Source: SLRI01 sp964460465 (GTDB lineage Bacteria > Pseudomonadota > Alphaproteobacteria > Geminicoccales > Geminicoccaceae). From it: a stretch of 64,000 bases of DNA. Within the stretch, counting starts at the first letter, position 1, and every line of letters begins with the position of its first letter. Positions 23,544 through 32,239 of the stretch are shown in pieces. Location of the stretch: the NCBI GenBank assembly GCA_964460465.1, contig CAYWSB010000012.1, forward strand, positions 1-64,000, given 5' to 3'. Both the position numbers and the translations under genes were made by a program. The notes beneath the pieces are model-generated. The model did no database searches. It was not told the DNA's origin and worked only from the letters and a program-made list of their open reading frames with translations.

Positions 23544-24567
23544 GGCGGCGACCACGGCTGCCGGCGTCGCGGCCGCGACGGGCCCGGCCGAGCATCCCTT
23601 CGCGCCCTATGTCCGCGCGGTCGCCAAGGGCGAGAAGCTCGGCCGCAGCCTCGCCATGGCCGAGGCGAGGACGGCGATGGGGATGATCCTGGCCGGCGAG
23701 GTCGAGCCGGTGCAGCAGGGCGCCTTCCTCGCCGTGCTGCGTTTTCGCAAGGAGACGCCGCAGGAGCTCGCCGGCTTCGCGCTCGCCGCCCGTGACGCGA
23801 TGCTGCCCGGCACGCTGCCGGCGGCGGCGCTCGACTGGCCGTCCTATGCCGACCGGCACAAGCAGCTTCCCTGGTTCCTGCTCGCGGCCCTGCTCGTGGC
23901 GGATGCCGGGGTGCGGGTGCTGATGCACGGCATCGCGGGGGAGGGGTCGGCCACCACGCGGGCCGGCCTCGCGGCGCTGGGCGTGCCGCTGGCGGCCGAC
24001 GGCGACGACGCGGCGCAGGCCCTCGACCGGACGGGCTTCGCCTACCTGCCGCTCGAGGCCGTCTGCCCGGCGCTGCACGCCCTCTTCGCGCTCAGGCCGC
24101 TGCTCGGCCTGCGCTCGGCCGCCAACACCTATGCGCGCGAGCTCAACCCGGCGGCGTGCCCCTGCCAGATCCAGGGCGTCTTCCACCCGAACTATGCGGA
24201 CCTCCATGCCGGGGCGGCCCGGCTGCTCGGCCAGCCGCGCGCGGTCATCTTCAAGGGCGGCGGCGGCGAGGCGCAGGTCAACCCGAGGAAGCCGACCCTG
24301 GCGACCATGCTCGCCGACGGGCTCGTCGACCGCGTCGCCTGGCCGGCGCTGGTCGAGGGCGAGGAGCCGCCGGCGCGCGACGAGCCGCTCGATCCAGGCC
24401 AGCTCAGGGCGCTCTGGCGCGGCGAGCGGTCGGCCCCGGGGGCGGAGGCCATCATCGTCGGCACCGCCGCCATGGCGCTGCACGTGACAAGGCACGTGGT
24501 GGACCTCCCGGCGGCGGTCGAGCTGGCCGGCCGGCTCTGGCGCGATCGCGATCGCCGCCGCTACTGA
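23536..24567 (+). CDS. TrpD/YbiB-like glycosyl transferase family protein
   Basis: 343-aa protein of the anthranilate phosphoribosyltransferase fold. It contains an N-terminal helical domain (LSMAEARTAMGMIL-type) and a nucleoside-phosphorylase-like domain with MHGIAGEGSATTRAGLAALGVPL in place of the TrpD glycine-rich PRPP loop. The canonical GTGGD motif is lacking, so it is more like the DNA/RNA-binding YbiB than true TrpD. It starts at GTG 23536, overlapping the cytochrome c gene by 8 bp, and overlaps the convergent CbiX-like gene by 7 bp. Similar genes occur in nir clusters of other denitrifiers, with unknown role. Confidence 0.75.
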   Translation: MAEAATTAAGVAAATGPAEHPFAPYVRAVAKGEKLGRSLAMAEARTAMGMILAGEVEPVQQGAFLAVLRFRKETPQELAGFALAARDAMLPGTLPAAALDWPSYADRHKQLPWFLLAALLVADAGVRVLMHGIAGEGSATTRAGLAALGVPLAADGDDAAQALDRTGFAYLPLEAVCPALHALFALRPLLGLRSAANTYARELNPAACPCQIQGVFHPNYADLHAGAARLLGQPRAVIFKGGGGEAQVNPRKPTLATMLADGLVDRVAWPALVEGEEPPARDEPLDPGQLRALWRGERSAPGAEAIIVGTAAMALHVTRHVVDLPAAVELAGRLWRDRDRRRY

Positions 24568-25262
24568 GGCAGGGCCTGCGCGACGATCAGCGGCAACAGC
24601 GCCGGGTCCGGCCCGATCGGCCCGAAATAGACGCCGGGCCGCCCGGTTTCGGCGAGCAGCCGGGCGACATCGCCGGCCCCGTGCGTGCCGGCATCGGTGA
24701 GGAAGCCCACGGCGGCGACGAAGGGTGCGGCGAGGCCGGCCGCGGCCTCGGCCAGCGTCGGCGCCTCGTCGAGAAAGGCCGTGGCCACCTCGGCGAAGAG
24801 GCCCGTGGTTCGGATGCTGTCGGCATGGCGGCGGGCGGTCGCGGCCGAGGCCGGGTGCCGGGTCGTGCCGTGCCCGACCACCAGCAGCGCCACCTCGGAC
24901 GGTTGCCGGCCATGCGCCCGCAGGCCCTTGAGCGCCCGGGCCACCAGCACCTCGGCCATGGCGGCGCTGCTGCCGAGCGGCGGCAGCAGCCGGGCGTCCG
25001 GGCGGCAGGCGGCGAGGCGGCCGGCCAGCTTCTCGAGCGTGTAGCCCTCGGCCATCATGAAGGGCAGCACGGTGAGCGGACCCTGCCCGAGCCCGGTCAC
25101 GACCGCCTCGAGCCGCGGCTCGCCATAGAGCGCGCAGGCCCCGACCGTGCGGAAGAGGCCGCGGCGGCCGAGGGACCGCGCATGGCGCGCCGCGGCACCG
25201 GCGACACCCCTGGCACCATGGGCGCAGAGCAGCAACGCGGGTGCTCCCGTCTCAGTCGGCAT
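24561..25262 (-). CDS. CbiX-like sirohydrochlorin chelatase family protein, last gene of nir operon
   Basis: 233-aa protein with two CbiX-type repeats: ALLLCAHGARG near the N-terminus with a following RRGLF segment, and VALLVVGHGTTRHPASAA in the second half. The catalytic-type His appear in AHG and GHG. True CbiX/SirB enzymes insert Co or Fe into sirohydrochlorin, so it may act on tetrapyrroles in heme d1 synthesis. The ATG at 25262 overlaps the nirN stop by 11 bp; an upstream frame is open but inside nirN. Confidence 0.75.
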   Translation of the reverse strand: MPTETGAPALLLCAHGARGVAGAAARHARSLGRRGLFRTVGACALYGEPRLEAVVTGLGQGPLTVLPFMMAEGYTLEKLAGRLAACRPDARLLPPLGSSAAMAEVLVARALKGLRAHGRQPSEVALLVVGHGTTRHPASAATARRHADSIRTTGLFAEVATAFLDEAPTLAEAAAGLAAPFVAAVGFLTDAGTHGAGDVARLLAETGRPGVYFGPIGPDPALLPLIVAQALPQ

Positions 25263-26793
25263 TGCCGGCGAGGCGGTTCGTGACATTGTACTTTCCCACC
25301 GGGCGACGCATCGGGATGCGGGTGACCTCGTCGAGCGTCTTGGCGTCGTAGACGACGACGGCACCCTCCTCGACGTCCCAGACGCTGACGAGGGCGTGGC
25401 TGCCGTCCCTGGTGAACTCGACATGCCCGGCGGTGATGCCGGGGCTCGGGCGGATGGTGCGGACCAGCTCGAGGGTGCGGGTATCGAGGACCTGGACGGC
25501 GTCGGCGTCGGGGCCGAAGAAGACGTCGACCCAGGCATAGGGGGCGGCGGGGTGCGCCCGGAGGAAGAAGCCCGGGCCCAGGGTCGCGATCGTCTTCACC
25601 AGCTCGAAGCGCTCGATGTCGATGACCGAGAGGGCTGCGTCGTGGAGATGCGGGGTCGCCACCACCTTGCGGCCCTGCCACTCGAAGAAGGCGCCAGAGC
25701 CCAGATGCGGCATCCCGGGCAGCAGCAGCTCGGCGATCTTGCGGCCGACGTCGAGATGGACGGCGACGGCCCGGCTGCCGTCCCTGGCCGAGCCGAGCAG
25801 GACCCGGTAGTCCGGGGTGAAGAAGAAGTCCTCGACCGGCTCGTTCAGCAGGATGCGGCGGACCGGGAAGGGATCGGCGGAGGCCACCACCTCCTCGACC
25901 CCGACCTCGCTCGAATGGGCGAGCCCGGTGACCTTGACCGCCTTCGGCCCCACCGGGATCTCCCAGATCTCGGCCACGTCCTTGAGCGCGACGATGAAGC
26001 TCTGCCGCGGCGGGGCGGCGTAGACCGCGCTCACCCGGGAGGGCACGCCGCGGATGTCGGCCACCGGAATCACGGCGAGCGGACGCAGGTCCTCGGCGTC
26101 GAGCACGGTGAGGCTGGGCGGCAGGTAGTTGCCGACGAGGACCAGCCGGCCGTCGTGCGAGAGCGCCAGGTTGCGGGTGTTGATGCCGGCCCGGACCGTG
26201 GCAAGCGTCTGGAGGCCCCAGAGGTCGACCTTCTCGACCCAGCCGTCACGGCTGGCGTGGTAGACGAAGCGGCCGTCGGGGCTGAACTTGGGCCCGCCGT
26301 GCAGCGCGTAGGCGGTGGGCAGGCGGGCGAGGGGCGTGAAGCGGTCGCCGTCGAGGATGGTGATGTGGTGGTCGCCGGCCTCGACCACGACGAAGAGGTT
26401 CCAGGGATCGGCCGAGTGGACCGGGGCGGGGGCCGGGACCGCCCCGGTGGGCCGGTGCGAGGCCAGGATCTCGGCCATGCCCCAGTCCGGCAGCTCGGCC
26501 GGGGGTGTGTAGACGAGATCGACGATGGCGGCGATCTGGGATTCGTCCAGCGTGCCGGCGAAGGCCGGCATCTGGGTCTGCGGCAGGCCGCTCGCCACCA
26601 CTTCCCTGGCGCGGGCCGGGCGCAGCCGGCCGAGATTGTCGGGGAGCAGGGCCGGGCCGGTGCCGCCCAGCCGCTCGGCCCCGTGGCAGACGGCGCAATG
26701 CTCGAGATAGAGGGCGTCGGCGTCGATCCCGGCGGCCACGGCCGGTGACGCGAGCGCCAGGGCCACGGCCAGCGCCAGGCTAGGGCAGCGCAT
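25252..26793 (-). CDS. nirN: NirN, heme d1 biosynthesis (dihydro-heme d1 dehydrogenase)
   Basis: 513-aa periplasmic protein with a signal peptide to about residue 21, an N-terminal cytochrome c domain (CAVCH at 33-37), and a C-terminal eight-bladed d1-type propeller like that of NirS. The NirN family removes electrons in the last step of heme d1 synthesis and hands d1 to NirS. The propeller lacks the NirS-type ASHHSPEF motif, which helps separate the two. The start overlaps the nirJ stop by 14 bp. Confidence 0.9.
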   Translation of the reverse strand: MRCPSLALAVALALASPAVAAGIDADALYLEHCAVCHGAERLGGTGPALLPDNLGRLRPARAREVVASGLPQTQMPAFAGTLDESQIAAIVDLVYTPPAELPDWGMAEILASHRPTGAVPAPAPVHSADPWNLFVVVEAGDHHITILDGDRFTPLARLPTAYALHGGPKFSPDGRFVYHASRDGWVEKVDLWGLQTLATVRAGINTRNLALSHDGRLVLVGNYLPPSLTVLDAEDLRPLAVIPVADIRGVPSRVSAVYAAPPRQSFIVALKDVAEIWEIPVGPKAVKVTGLAHSSEVGVEEVVASADPFPVRRILLNEPVEDFFFTPDYRVLLGSARDGSRAVAVHLDVGRKIAELLLPGMPHLGSGAFFEWQGRKVVATPHLHDAALSVIDIERFELVKTIATLGPGFFLRAHPAAPYAWVDVFFGPDADAVQVLDTRTLELVRTIRPSPGITAGHVEFTRDGSHALVSVWDVEEGAVVVYDAKTLDEVTRIPMRRPVGKYNVTNRLAGNAD

Positions 26794-27961
26794 GCACGGG
26801 CTCGCGGCGGGTGGCCTTCTGGCCCAGCCCGATCTCGGCGTCGGTGAGGTAGCAGCCGGGGTCGGCGGCCCAGGGATCGCCGAGCGTGCGGGCGGCGCGG
26901 ACGCGGGTGTTGCCGTTGCAGATGGCGAGGTGGCGGCAGGCGCCGCAGCGGCCGGTGACCGGGCGCGGGCGCTGCTTGAGGCCGGCGAAGACGGGATCGG
27001 ACGTGTCGGTCCAGATCTCGCCGAACGGGCGGTCGCGGACGTTGCCGAGCTTCAGGTGCCACCAGTAGGTGTCGGGGTGGACGAAGCCGCGATTGTCGAT
27101 GTTGGCGACGTTGACCCCGGACGCGTTGCCGCCCCAGCGCTCGAGCAGGGCCTGGATGTGCGCCGCCCGGTCCGGGAAGTGGCGGCGGACCCAGTGCAGG
27201 AGGTAGACGCCGTCGGCGTCGTTGTTGCCGGTGACGAACTCGGTCTCGAGCCCCTGATGGACGTGGCCGAGGCAGCGCTCGAAGATCTGCTCCATGGCGC
27301 TCCTGGTCATGGCGTCCACCGCGTCCTCGCCCCGCACCTTGAAGCCGCGGCCGCCGTAGTTGAGGTGCGAGAGGTAGAACTTGTCGATGCCGCGGGCGTC
27401 GACGAGGTCGAGGATGGTGGCGAGCTCGGCCGCGTTGTCGGCGGTGAGCGTGAAGCGGAGCCCGACCTTGATGCCGACCCGCTGGCAATGCTCCACACCG
27501 CGCATCGCCGCCTTGAAGGCGCCGGCCTCGCCCCGGAGGTGGTCGTGGGTGGCCTCGGTGCCGTCCAGGCTGATGCCGACGTAGTCGTAGTCGATCTCCC
27601 TGATCCGGCCGATGGTGCTCGCGTCGATCCGTGTGCCGTTGGTGGAGAGGGCGACGTAGAAGCCGAGCGCCTTGGCGGCCTCTGAGATCTGGAAGATGTC
27701 GGGGCGCAGCAGCGGCTCGCCGCCCGAGAGGATCAGGGCCGGGACCCTGAAGGCCCTGAGGTCGCGCATCACCGCCAGCACCTCGTCGGTCGACAGCTCG
27801 TCGGCATAGGCCACGTCGGCCGAGCCCGAGTAGCAGAAGCGGCAGTGGAGGTTGCAGCGGCGGGTCAGGTTCCAGATGACGACCGGGCCGGGCGGCTTGC
27901 GCGCCGGCCGGAGCGGCGTCGGCCTGACGAGCTCGCGCATGAAATGGCTGATCCGGAACAT
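26780..27961 (-). CDS. nirJ: NirJ, radical SAM enzyme of heme d1 biosynthesis
   Basis: 393-aa radical SAM protein with the cluster motif C36-x3-C40-x2-C43 (RRCNLHCRFCYS), the LSGGEPLLRPD strand, and a C-terminal SPASM-like Cys set (CGACRHLAICNGN). NirJ replaces propionate groups on the d1 precursor with oxo groups. The ATG at 27961 gives the standard MFRISHFMREL start; the 43-codon extension upstream overlaps nirH and looks non-coding. Gap to nirH is 10 bp. Confidence 0.95.
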   Translation of the reverse strand: MFRISHFMRELVRPTPLRPARKPPGPVVIWNLTRRCNLHCRFCYSGSADVAYADELSTDEVLAVMRDLRAFRVPALILSGGEPLLRPDIFQISEAAKALGFYVALSTNGTRIDASTIGRIREIDYDYVGISLDGTEATHDHLRGEAGAFKAAMRGVEHCQRVGIKVGLRFTLTADNAAELATILDLVDARGIDKFYLSHLNYGGRGFKVRGEDAVDAMTRSAMEQIFERCLGHVHQGLETEFVTGNNDADGVYLLHWVRRHFPDRAAHIQALLERWGGNASGVNVANIDNRGFVHPDTYWWHLKLGNVRDRPFGEIWTDTSDPVFAGLKQRPRPVTGRCGACRHLAICNGNTRVRAARTLGDPWAADPGCYLTDAEIGLGQKATRREPVHALP

Positions 27962-27971
27962 CCGTGTCTCC

Positions 27972-28472
27972 CTAGGTGCCGAGCCGGAGGCCGGTCTTCT
28001 TGAGGATGCGGCGGCTGTAGAGGATGGTGCTGCCGCGGCAGGCATGGCCGAGCCGGGCCCGGATCTGCCGCACCTTGGCCTCGACGGCATCCCGCGACTT
28101 CGCGTGCACCATGGCGAAGAGGTTGTACGGCCAGAGCGGCGGATGGCGCGGCCGGCGGTAGCAGTGGCTGACGAAGTCGAAGGCGCCGACGACGGGGCCG
28201 AGCTCGGCGATCCGGTCGTCGTCGACGTCGAAGACGGCCATGCCGTTGGCCTTGTAGCCGAGGGCGTAGTGGTTCGGGATCGCCCCCACCCGGCGGATCG
28301 CGCCCCGCTCGAGCATAGCCGCCATGGTGTGCAGCACGCCCTCCTCGCTGACCCCGAGCTCGGCCGCCACCTCCGCGTAGGGCTCCGGCACCAGCGGCAG
28401 GCCGCGGCCGGTGGCCGCCACCAGGCGGCGCTCCAGGCTGGTCGTGGCGGGCGCCGATCCGGTCATCGTCAT
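27972..28472 (-). CDS. nirH: NirH, siroheme decarboxylase subunit
   Basis: 166-aa Lrp/AsnC-like protein with LERRLVAATGRGLPLVPEPYAEVAAELGVSE at the N-terminus, GAIRRVGAIPNHYALGYKANGMAVFDV and the C-terminal CYRRPRHPPLWPYNLFAMVHAK segment that is typical of the NirL/NirH type. In heme d1 synthesis the NirDLGH set decarboxylates siroheme to didecarboxysiroheme. The ATG at 28472 overlaps the nirG stop (ATGA). The choice of H rather than L for this copy rests on gene order D-L-G-H. Confidence 0.85.
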   Translation of the reverse strand: MTMTGSAPATTSLERRLVAATGRGLPLVPEPYAEVAAELGVSEEGVLHTMAAMLERGAIRRVGAIPNHYALGYKANGMAVFDVDDDRIAELGPVVGAFDFVSHCYRRPRHPPLWPYNLFAMVHAKSRDAVEAKVRQIRARLGHACRGSTILYSRRILKKTGLRLGT

Positions 28473-28912
28473 GGCTCGAGCTTGAGCTCGATGAAGTACT
28501 CGTCCAGCTTGGGCATCGGCAGGACCTCGATCCCGGTCTCCGCGGCGATGGCGTCGATCACCTCGGTCGCCCGCTCGGGCGTCTCGGCGGCCACGACGAA
28601 CCACATGTTCAAGAGGTGCTCGCGCTCGTAGTTGTGCGCCACCTCGACATGCGCATTGACCATGGCCGCCACCTGCTCGAAGACGTCCTCGGGCACCGCC
28701 ATGGCGGCGAGCACGTAGATGCCGCCCATGGCCTCGACGTTGAAGAGCGGGCCGAAGCGGCTGAGCACGCCGGTCCGGACGAGTTCCCGCAGCCGCTCGA
28801 TGAGCTGGGCCTCGTCGAGGTCCAGGGTCGCGGCCGCGTCGGCGAAGGGGCGACGGGTCAGCGGGAAGCCGCCCTGCAGGCCGGCGATGATCCGCTTGTC
28901 CGTGGCGTCCAT
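28469..28912 (-). CDS. nirG: NirG, siroheme decarboxylase subunit
   Basis: 147-aa AsnC-like protein starting DATDKRIIAGLQGGFPLTRRPFAD, with GVLSRFGPLFNVEAMGGIYVLAAMAVPED and HNYEREHLLNMWFVVAAE. This second half, with the His-Asn-Tyr-x-Arg-Glu-His segment, is shared with NirD. It pairs with NirH. The start abuts the nirL stop. Confidence 0.85.
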   Translation of the reverse strand: MDATDKRIIAGLQGGFPLTRRPFADAAATLDLDEAQLIERLRELVRTGVLSRFGPLFNVEAMGGIYVLAAMAVPEDVFEQVAAMVNAHVEVAHNYEREHLLNMWFVVAAETPERATEVIDAIAAETGIEVLPMPKLDEYFIELKLEP

Positions 28913-29406
28913 CAGGCGGCCGCCTCCTCGGCGTGGTAGCGCGCGCCGCGCTGCTTGAAGCGTCGCGTGCTGAACAGCACGGCGTGCGGGACATGGCCGA
29001 GCTCGAGCTCGCTCTTCAGCGCCGCGATGCGGTCGAGGACGGCCGCGCGCTCGCGGCCGTGGACCATGGCGAAGAGGTTGTACGGCCAGGCCGGCGGACG
29101 GCGCGGGCGGCGGTAGCAGAGCGTCACCTCGGGGCGCCGGGTCATGGCTCGGCCGACCGCGTCCACGGCGTCGTCGGGGACGTCCCAGACGGTCATGGCG
29201 TTCGCCCGGTAGCCGATCTCGTGGTGGCGGACGACGAGGCCGAGGCGCTTGATCACGCCGTCTTCGCGGAGGCGGGCGAGCCGCTCGATCACCTCGGCCT
29301 CGGCCAGGCCGCAGGCCGCGCCGAGCGCCGCGTAGGGTCGGGAGACCAGCGGCAGGCCGGCCTCGAGGGCGGCCAGCAGGCGGCGATCGGTGGGGCTCAC
29401 TGCCAT
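28912..29406 (-). CDS. nirL: NirL, siroheme decarboxylase subunit
   Basis: 164-aa AsnC-like protein (SPTDRRLLAALEAGLPLVSRPYAALG, GVIKRLGLVVRHHEIGYRANAMTVWDV, CYRRPRRPPAWPYNLFAMVHGR). The ATG at 29406 overlaps the end of nirD by 10 bp; the much longer open frame upstream is a shadow of nirD and nirF. It is paralogous to NirH. Confidence 0.85.
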   Translation of the reverse strand: MAVSPTDRRLLAALEAGLPLVSRPYAALGAACGLAEAEVIERLARLREDGVIKRLGLVVRHHEIGYRANAMTVWDVPDDAVDAVGRAMTRRPEVTLCYRRPRRPPAWPYNLFAMVHGRERAAVLDRIAALKSELELGHVPHAVLFSTRRFKQRGARYHAEEAAA

Positions 29407-29870
29407 GACGGCCGAAACCCGAGATCGATGCCGTAGGCGCGCTCGAGCGGCAGGTCGAGGACCTCGAGGCCGGTCGCCTGCTCGATCGTCTGCAGAACCG
29501 CCTGCACCTGGTCGTGGCTCGGTGCCGTGACGACGAACCAGAGATTGAGCCGGTGCTCGCGGGCGTAGTTGTGGTTGACCTCGGGCCGGGCGCTCACCAG
29601 GGCCGCGACCTCGTCGAGGCGCCCGGCCGGCACCGCCATGGCGGCGAGCGTGCTCCACCCGGTGCGGTGCGGGGCGACGACCGCACCCACCCGGCTGACG
29701 ACACCCCGCTCCTGCAGCCGGGCCAGCCGGGCGAGGATGTCGGCCTCGGTGGTGCCCAGGGCCTCGGCCATCGCGGCATAGGGTTCCGGGCAGAGCGGCA
29801 GGTCGCGCTGCCAAGCCTCGATCAGCCGGCGATCGAGCGCGTCGAGCGGGACCTCGGCGACCTGGACCAC
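29397..29870 (-). CDS. nirD: NirD, siroheme decarboxylase subunit
   Basis: 157-aa AsnC-like protein (LDALDRRLIEAWQRDLPLCPEPYAAMAEALG, VSRVGAVVAPHRTGWSTLAAMAVP, HNYAREHRLNLWFVVTA). It pairs with NirL. All four decarboxylase subunits are separate genes here, as in Pseudomonas aeruginosa, where NirD and NirL are instead separate from or fused in other genera. The gap to nirF is 3 bp. Confidence 0.85.
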   Translation of the reverse strand: MVQVAEVPLDALDRRLIEAWQRDLPLCPEPYAAMAEALGTTEADILARLARLQERGVVSRVGAVVAPHRTGWSTLAAMAVPAGRLDEVAALVSARPEVNHNYAREHRLNLWFVVTAPSHDQVQAVLQTIEQATGLEVLDLPLERAYGIDLGFRPSWQ

Positions 29871-29873
29871 GGC

Positions 29874-31058
29874 TCAGTACCCCATCCGATGCGCCCGGGC
29901 GGTGAAGAAGATGCCGCTGGGCTTGCTGGCCTCGAGCGTGGCCACCTTTTCGAAGGTGGCGGTATCGATGACGTCGATGCGGTCGGCGTCGCGGACCGAG
30001 ACCCAGACCTCCTCGCCCTTGGGCGTGAACTCCATGTGCAGGATGCCGGGGCCGAGACTGGTCGTGTGCACCACCTCGAGGCTGGGGACGTCGACGACCT
30101 GCAGGACGTCGTTGTCGGGATGGGCGAAGTTGACCCACACCTGCCGTCCGTCCGGTCGGGCGATGGCGAAGACGGGCTGGCTGTGGACCGGCACCCGGCC
30201 GACCTCCGCGAAGGTGGCGCGGTCGACCACCAGCAGCTCGTGGCGGCCGATCGCCGGCAGGAAGAGCCGGTCGCCGGCGACCGACCAGCCCTTGAGATGC
30301 GGCATCTTGTAGACCGGCAGAGGCTCCTCGCCGCGGCCGTAGCCGTCGAGGATGCGGACCGGCTCGGCCGTCTCGTCCCAGAGGTCGAGGGCGACCATGC
30401 CGTCCTCGCCGAAGAGCCCGGCGATGTAGTGGCGGCCGTCGGGGGTGACGAGGGAGTCATAGGGCAGGGCCCCCACGTCGGCAAAGCGGCGGACCTCGGG
30501 CTCGGCGTCGCCGTCCAGCCTGGCGGTCCAGATCGCGTCGGCGTCGTAGAGGGCGAAGACGAAGCGGTTGCCCGGCAGGTCCTCGAGCCCGACCACCTTC
30601 GAGCGCTTGTCGTCGGGCCCGTAGGTGGCCGGGATCTCGGCCACGGGCGAAAGGTCGTCGGTGCTGAAGAAGCGCACGCCGCCGGGCTCGTAGTTGGCGA
30701 CCGCGACGATCCGGCCGTCCTGGGAGATCGCGCCGCCGATGCTGTTGCCGGCCTGGATGACCCGGTGGGTGATCGTGCCGGTGAGCAGGTCGACCTTGCT
30801 GAGCCCGCCGTCGCGGCCGAAGACGAACGCATAGCGGGCGTCGCGGGAGAAGACGACCGAGGCGTGGCTGAGATCGCCCAGGCCCTCGACCCGGTCGAGC
30901 ACCCGGCGCCCGGTGGTCTCGACGATGAGCAGCGCCCCGTCGGCGCGCTCGACGACGACGCCGAGGTCGCCCGTGCCGCGCAGCTCGCCGCCGGCGGCGG
31001 CACCGGTGAGGGCGGCCGCGATCGCGAGGGCCAGGAGCGGCTGGCGGTCAAGGCGCAT
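29874..31058 (-). CDS. nirF: NirF, heme d1 biosynthesis protein
   Basis: 394-aa protein with a Sec-type signal peptide to about residue 23 and a d1-type beta-propeller without a cytochrome domain. Typical segments: GDLSHASVVFSRDARYAF, GNSIGGAISQDGRIVAVANYEPGGV, VNFAHPDNDVLQV and LGPGILHMEFTPKGEEVW. NirF acts late in d1 synthesis and binds heme d1 or its precursor. The start overlaps the nirC stop by 11 bp. Confidence 0.92.
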   Translation of the reverse strand: MRLDRQPLLALAIAAALTGAAAGGELRGTGDLGVVVERADGALLIVETTGRRVLDRVEGLGDLSHASVVFSRDARYAFVFGRDGGLSKVDLLTGTITHRVIQAGNSIGGAISQDGRIVAVANYEPGGVRFFSTDDLSPVAEIPATYGPDDKRSKVVGLEDLPGNRFVFALYDADAIWTARLDGDAEPEVRRFADVGALPYDSLVTPDGRHYIAGLFGEDGMVALDLWDETAEPVRILDGYGRGEEPLPVYKMPHLKGWSVAGDRLFLPAIGRHELLVVDRATFAEVGRVPVHSQPVFAIARPDGRQVWVNFAHPDNDVLQVVDVPSLEVVHTTSLGPGILHMEFTPKGEEVWVSVRDADRIDVIDTATFEKVATLEASKPSGIFFTARAHRMGY

Positions 31059-31401
31059 CGAGGCTGCCCTCCTGCAGCTGCTCGACGATCCACAAGACCT
31101 CCGCCTCGGGCAGGAGGCCGCGCCAGGGCGGCATCGGCTTGCCGGGCACGCCGTCGAGGATGATGAGCGCCAGCCCCTCGGCCGGCAGGCCTTCGAGATC
31201 GGCCGGCAGCAGCGGCGGGCCGAGCCCGCCCTTCAAGGTCAGGCCGTGGCAGGAGCCGCAGTCGTGACGGACGAGATGCGCCAGCTCGCGCTGCCGCTCG
31301 GCTGTCGGCTCGCCTTCGGGTGCGGCCGCGGCCGGGCCAGCCGCGAGGAGGGCGGTGCCGAGCGCCAGCATGGCGAGCTCAGGCCAGGCCCTGGCGGACA
31401 T
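31048..31401 (-). CDS. nirC: NirC-like periplasmic cytochrome c55x
   Basis: 117-aa secreted cytochrome c with a signal peptide to about residue 27 and CGSCH at 48-52; the Met ligand is probably in PGKPMPPWRG. NirC homologues are maturation or electron-donor cytochromes for NirS/NirF. It starts at 31401, overlapping the nirE stop by 23 bp. Confidence 0.85.
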   Translation of the reverse strand: MSARAWPELAMLALGTALLAAGPAAAAPEGEPTAERQRELAHLVRHDCGSCHGLTLKGGLGPPLLPADLEGLPAEGLALIILDGVPGKPMPPWRGLLPEAEVLWIVEQLQEGSLDAP

Positions 31402-32164
31402 CGGCCAGCTCCTGGCTTGGTGCTGCGGCACGGAGGATGTCGCCGAGCGCCACCACCGCGCCGATGGCGACGAGGACGGGTGCCTCGAGGCCGGCCCTGG
31501 CCACCGCCTCGGGCAGCTCCGCGAGGCTGGCGCGGCAGATCCGCTCCTCGGGCTGGGTGCCGGAAGCCACCGCGATGGCCGGGGTGGAGGGAGCGAGGCC
31601 GGCGGCGACGAGCCGGTCCCGGACCCGCCCGAGGCCGGCCAGCCCCATGTAGAGGACGAGGGTGGTGGCCGGATCGGCCAGGGCCTGCCAGTCGAGCTCG
31701 ATCTCGCCGGTCTCGGCACTGTGGCCGGTGAGCAGCCGCACGCCCGTGGCCATCCCGCGATGGGTGAGCGGGATGCCGGCAGCGGCGAGGCAACCCGAGG
31801 CGGCGGTGATGCCGGGGACGACCTCGAAGGGGATGCCGTTGGCGACCAGATGCAGGGCCTCCTCGCTGCCCCGGCCGAAGACGAACGGATCGCCGCCCTT
31901 GAGCCGGACGACCCGCCGGCCGGCGCGGGCGAGGCGGACGAGGAGCGCGTTGATGGCCTCCTGGCTCAGGAGATGCCTGCCCGGCGCCTTGCCGGCGCAG
32001 ATGCGCTGCACGCCGGCAGGGACGAGGGCCAGGATCGCGGGCGAGACGAGCCGGTCGTAGACGACGACGTCGGCCTGCCCGAGTGCTCGCAGTGCCTTGA
32101 CGGTCAGGAGGTCGGGGTCACCCGGGCCTGCACCGACCAGAGCAACGGACGCGATCTCGGGCAT
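31379..32164 (-). CDS. nirE: NirE, uroporphyrinogen-III C-methyltransferase
   Basis: 261-aa SAM-dependent methyltransferase of the CobA/NirE type: VALVGAGPGDPDLLT, YDRLVSPAIL, RLKGGDPFVFGRGSEE, VPGITAASGCLAAAGIPLTHR. It makes precorrin-2 from uroporphyrinogen III, the first committed step to siroheme and heme d1. The ATG at 32164 has a GGGAGG site at 8 nt; a GTG at 32227 would add 21 residues. The gap to nirS is 75 bp. Confidence 0.93.
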   Translation of the reverse strand: MPEIASVALVGAGPGDPDLLTVKALRALGQADVVVYDRLVSPAILALVPAGVQRICAGKAPGRHLLSQEAINALLVRLARAGRRVVRLKGGDPFVFGRGSEEALHLVANGIPFEVVPGITAASGCLAAAGIPLTHRGMATGVRLLTGHSAETGEIELDWQALADPATTLVLYMGLAGLGRVRDRLVAAGLAPSTPAIAVASGTQPEERICRASLAELPEAVARAGLEAPVLVAIGAVVALGDILRAAAPSQELADVRQGLA

Positions 32165-32239
32165 GCCAGGGCCCTCCCCAGGGGGCGACGAGGATGCCGG
32201 TGGTGCCGCCGCGACGGGTTGCACCACCGGCGCACGGGC

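Noticed and set aside
23536..24567. True anthranilate phosphoribosyltransferase (TrpD)
   Set aside because: The glycine-rich PRPP loop is not conserved and no trp genes are near.
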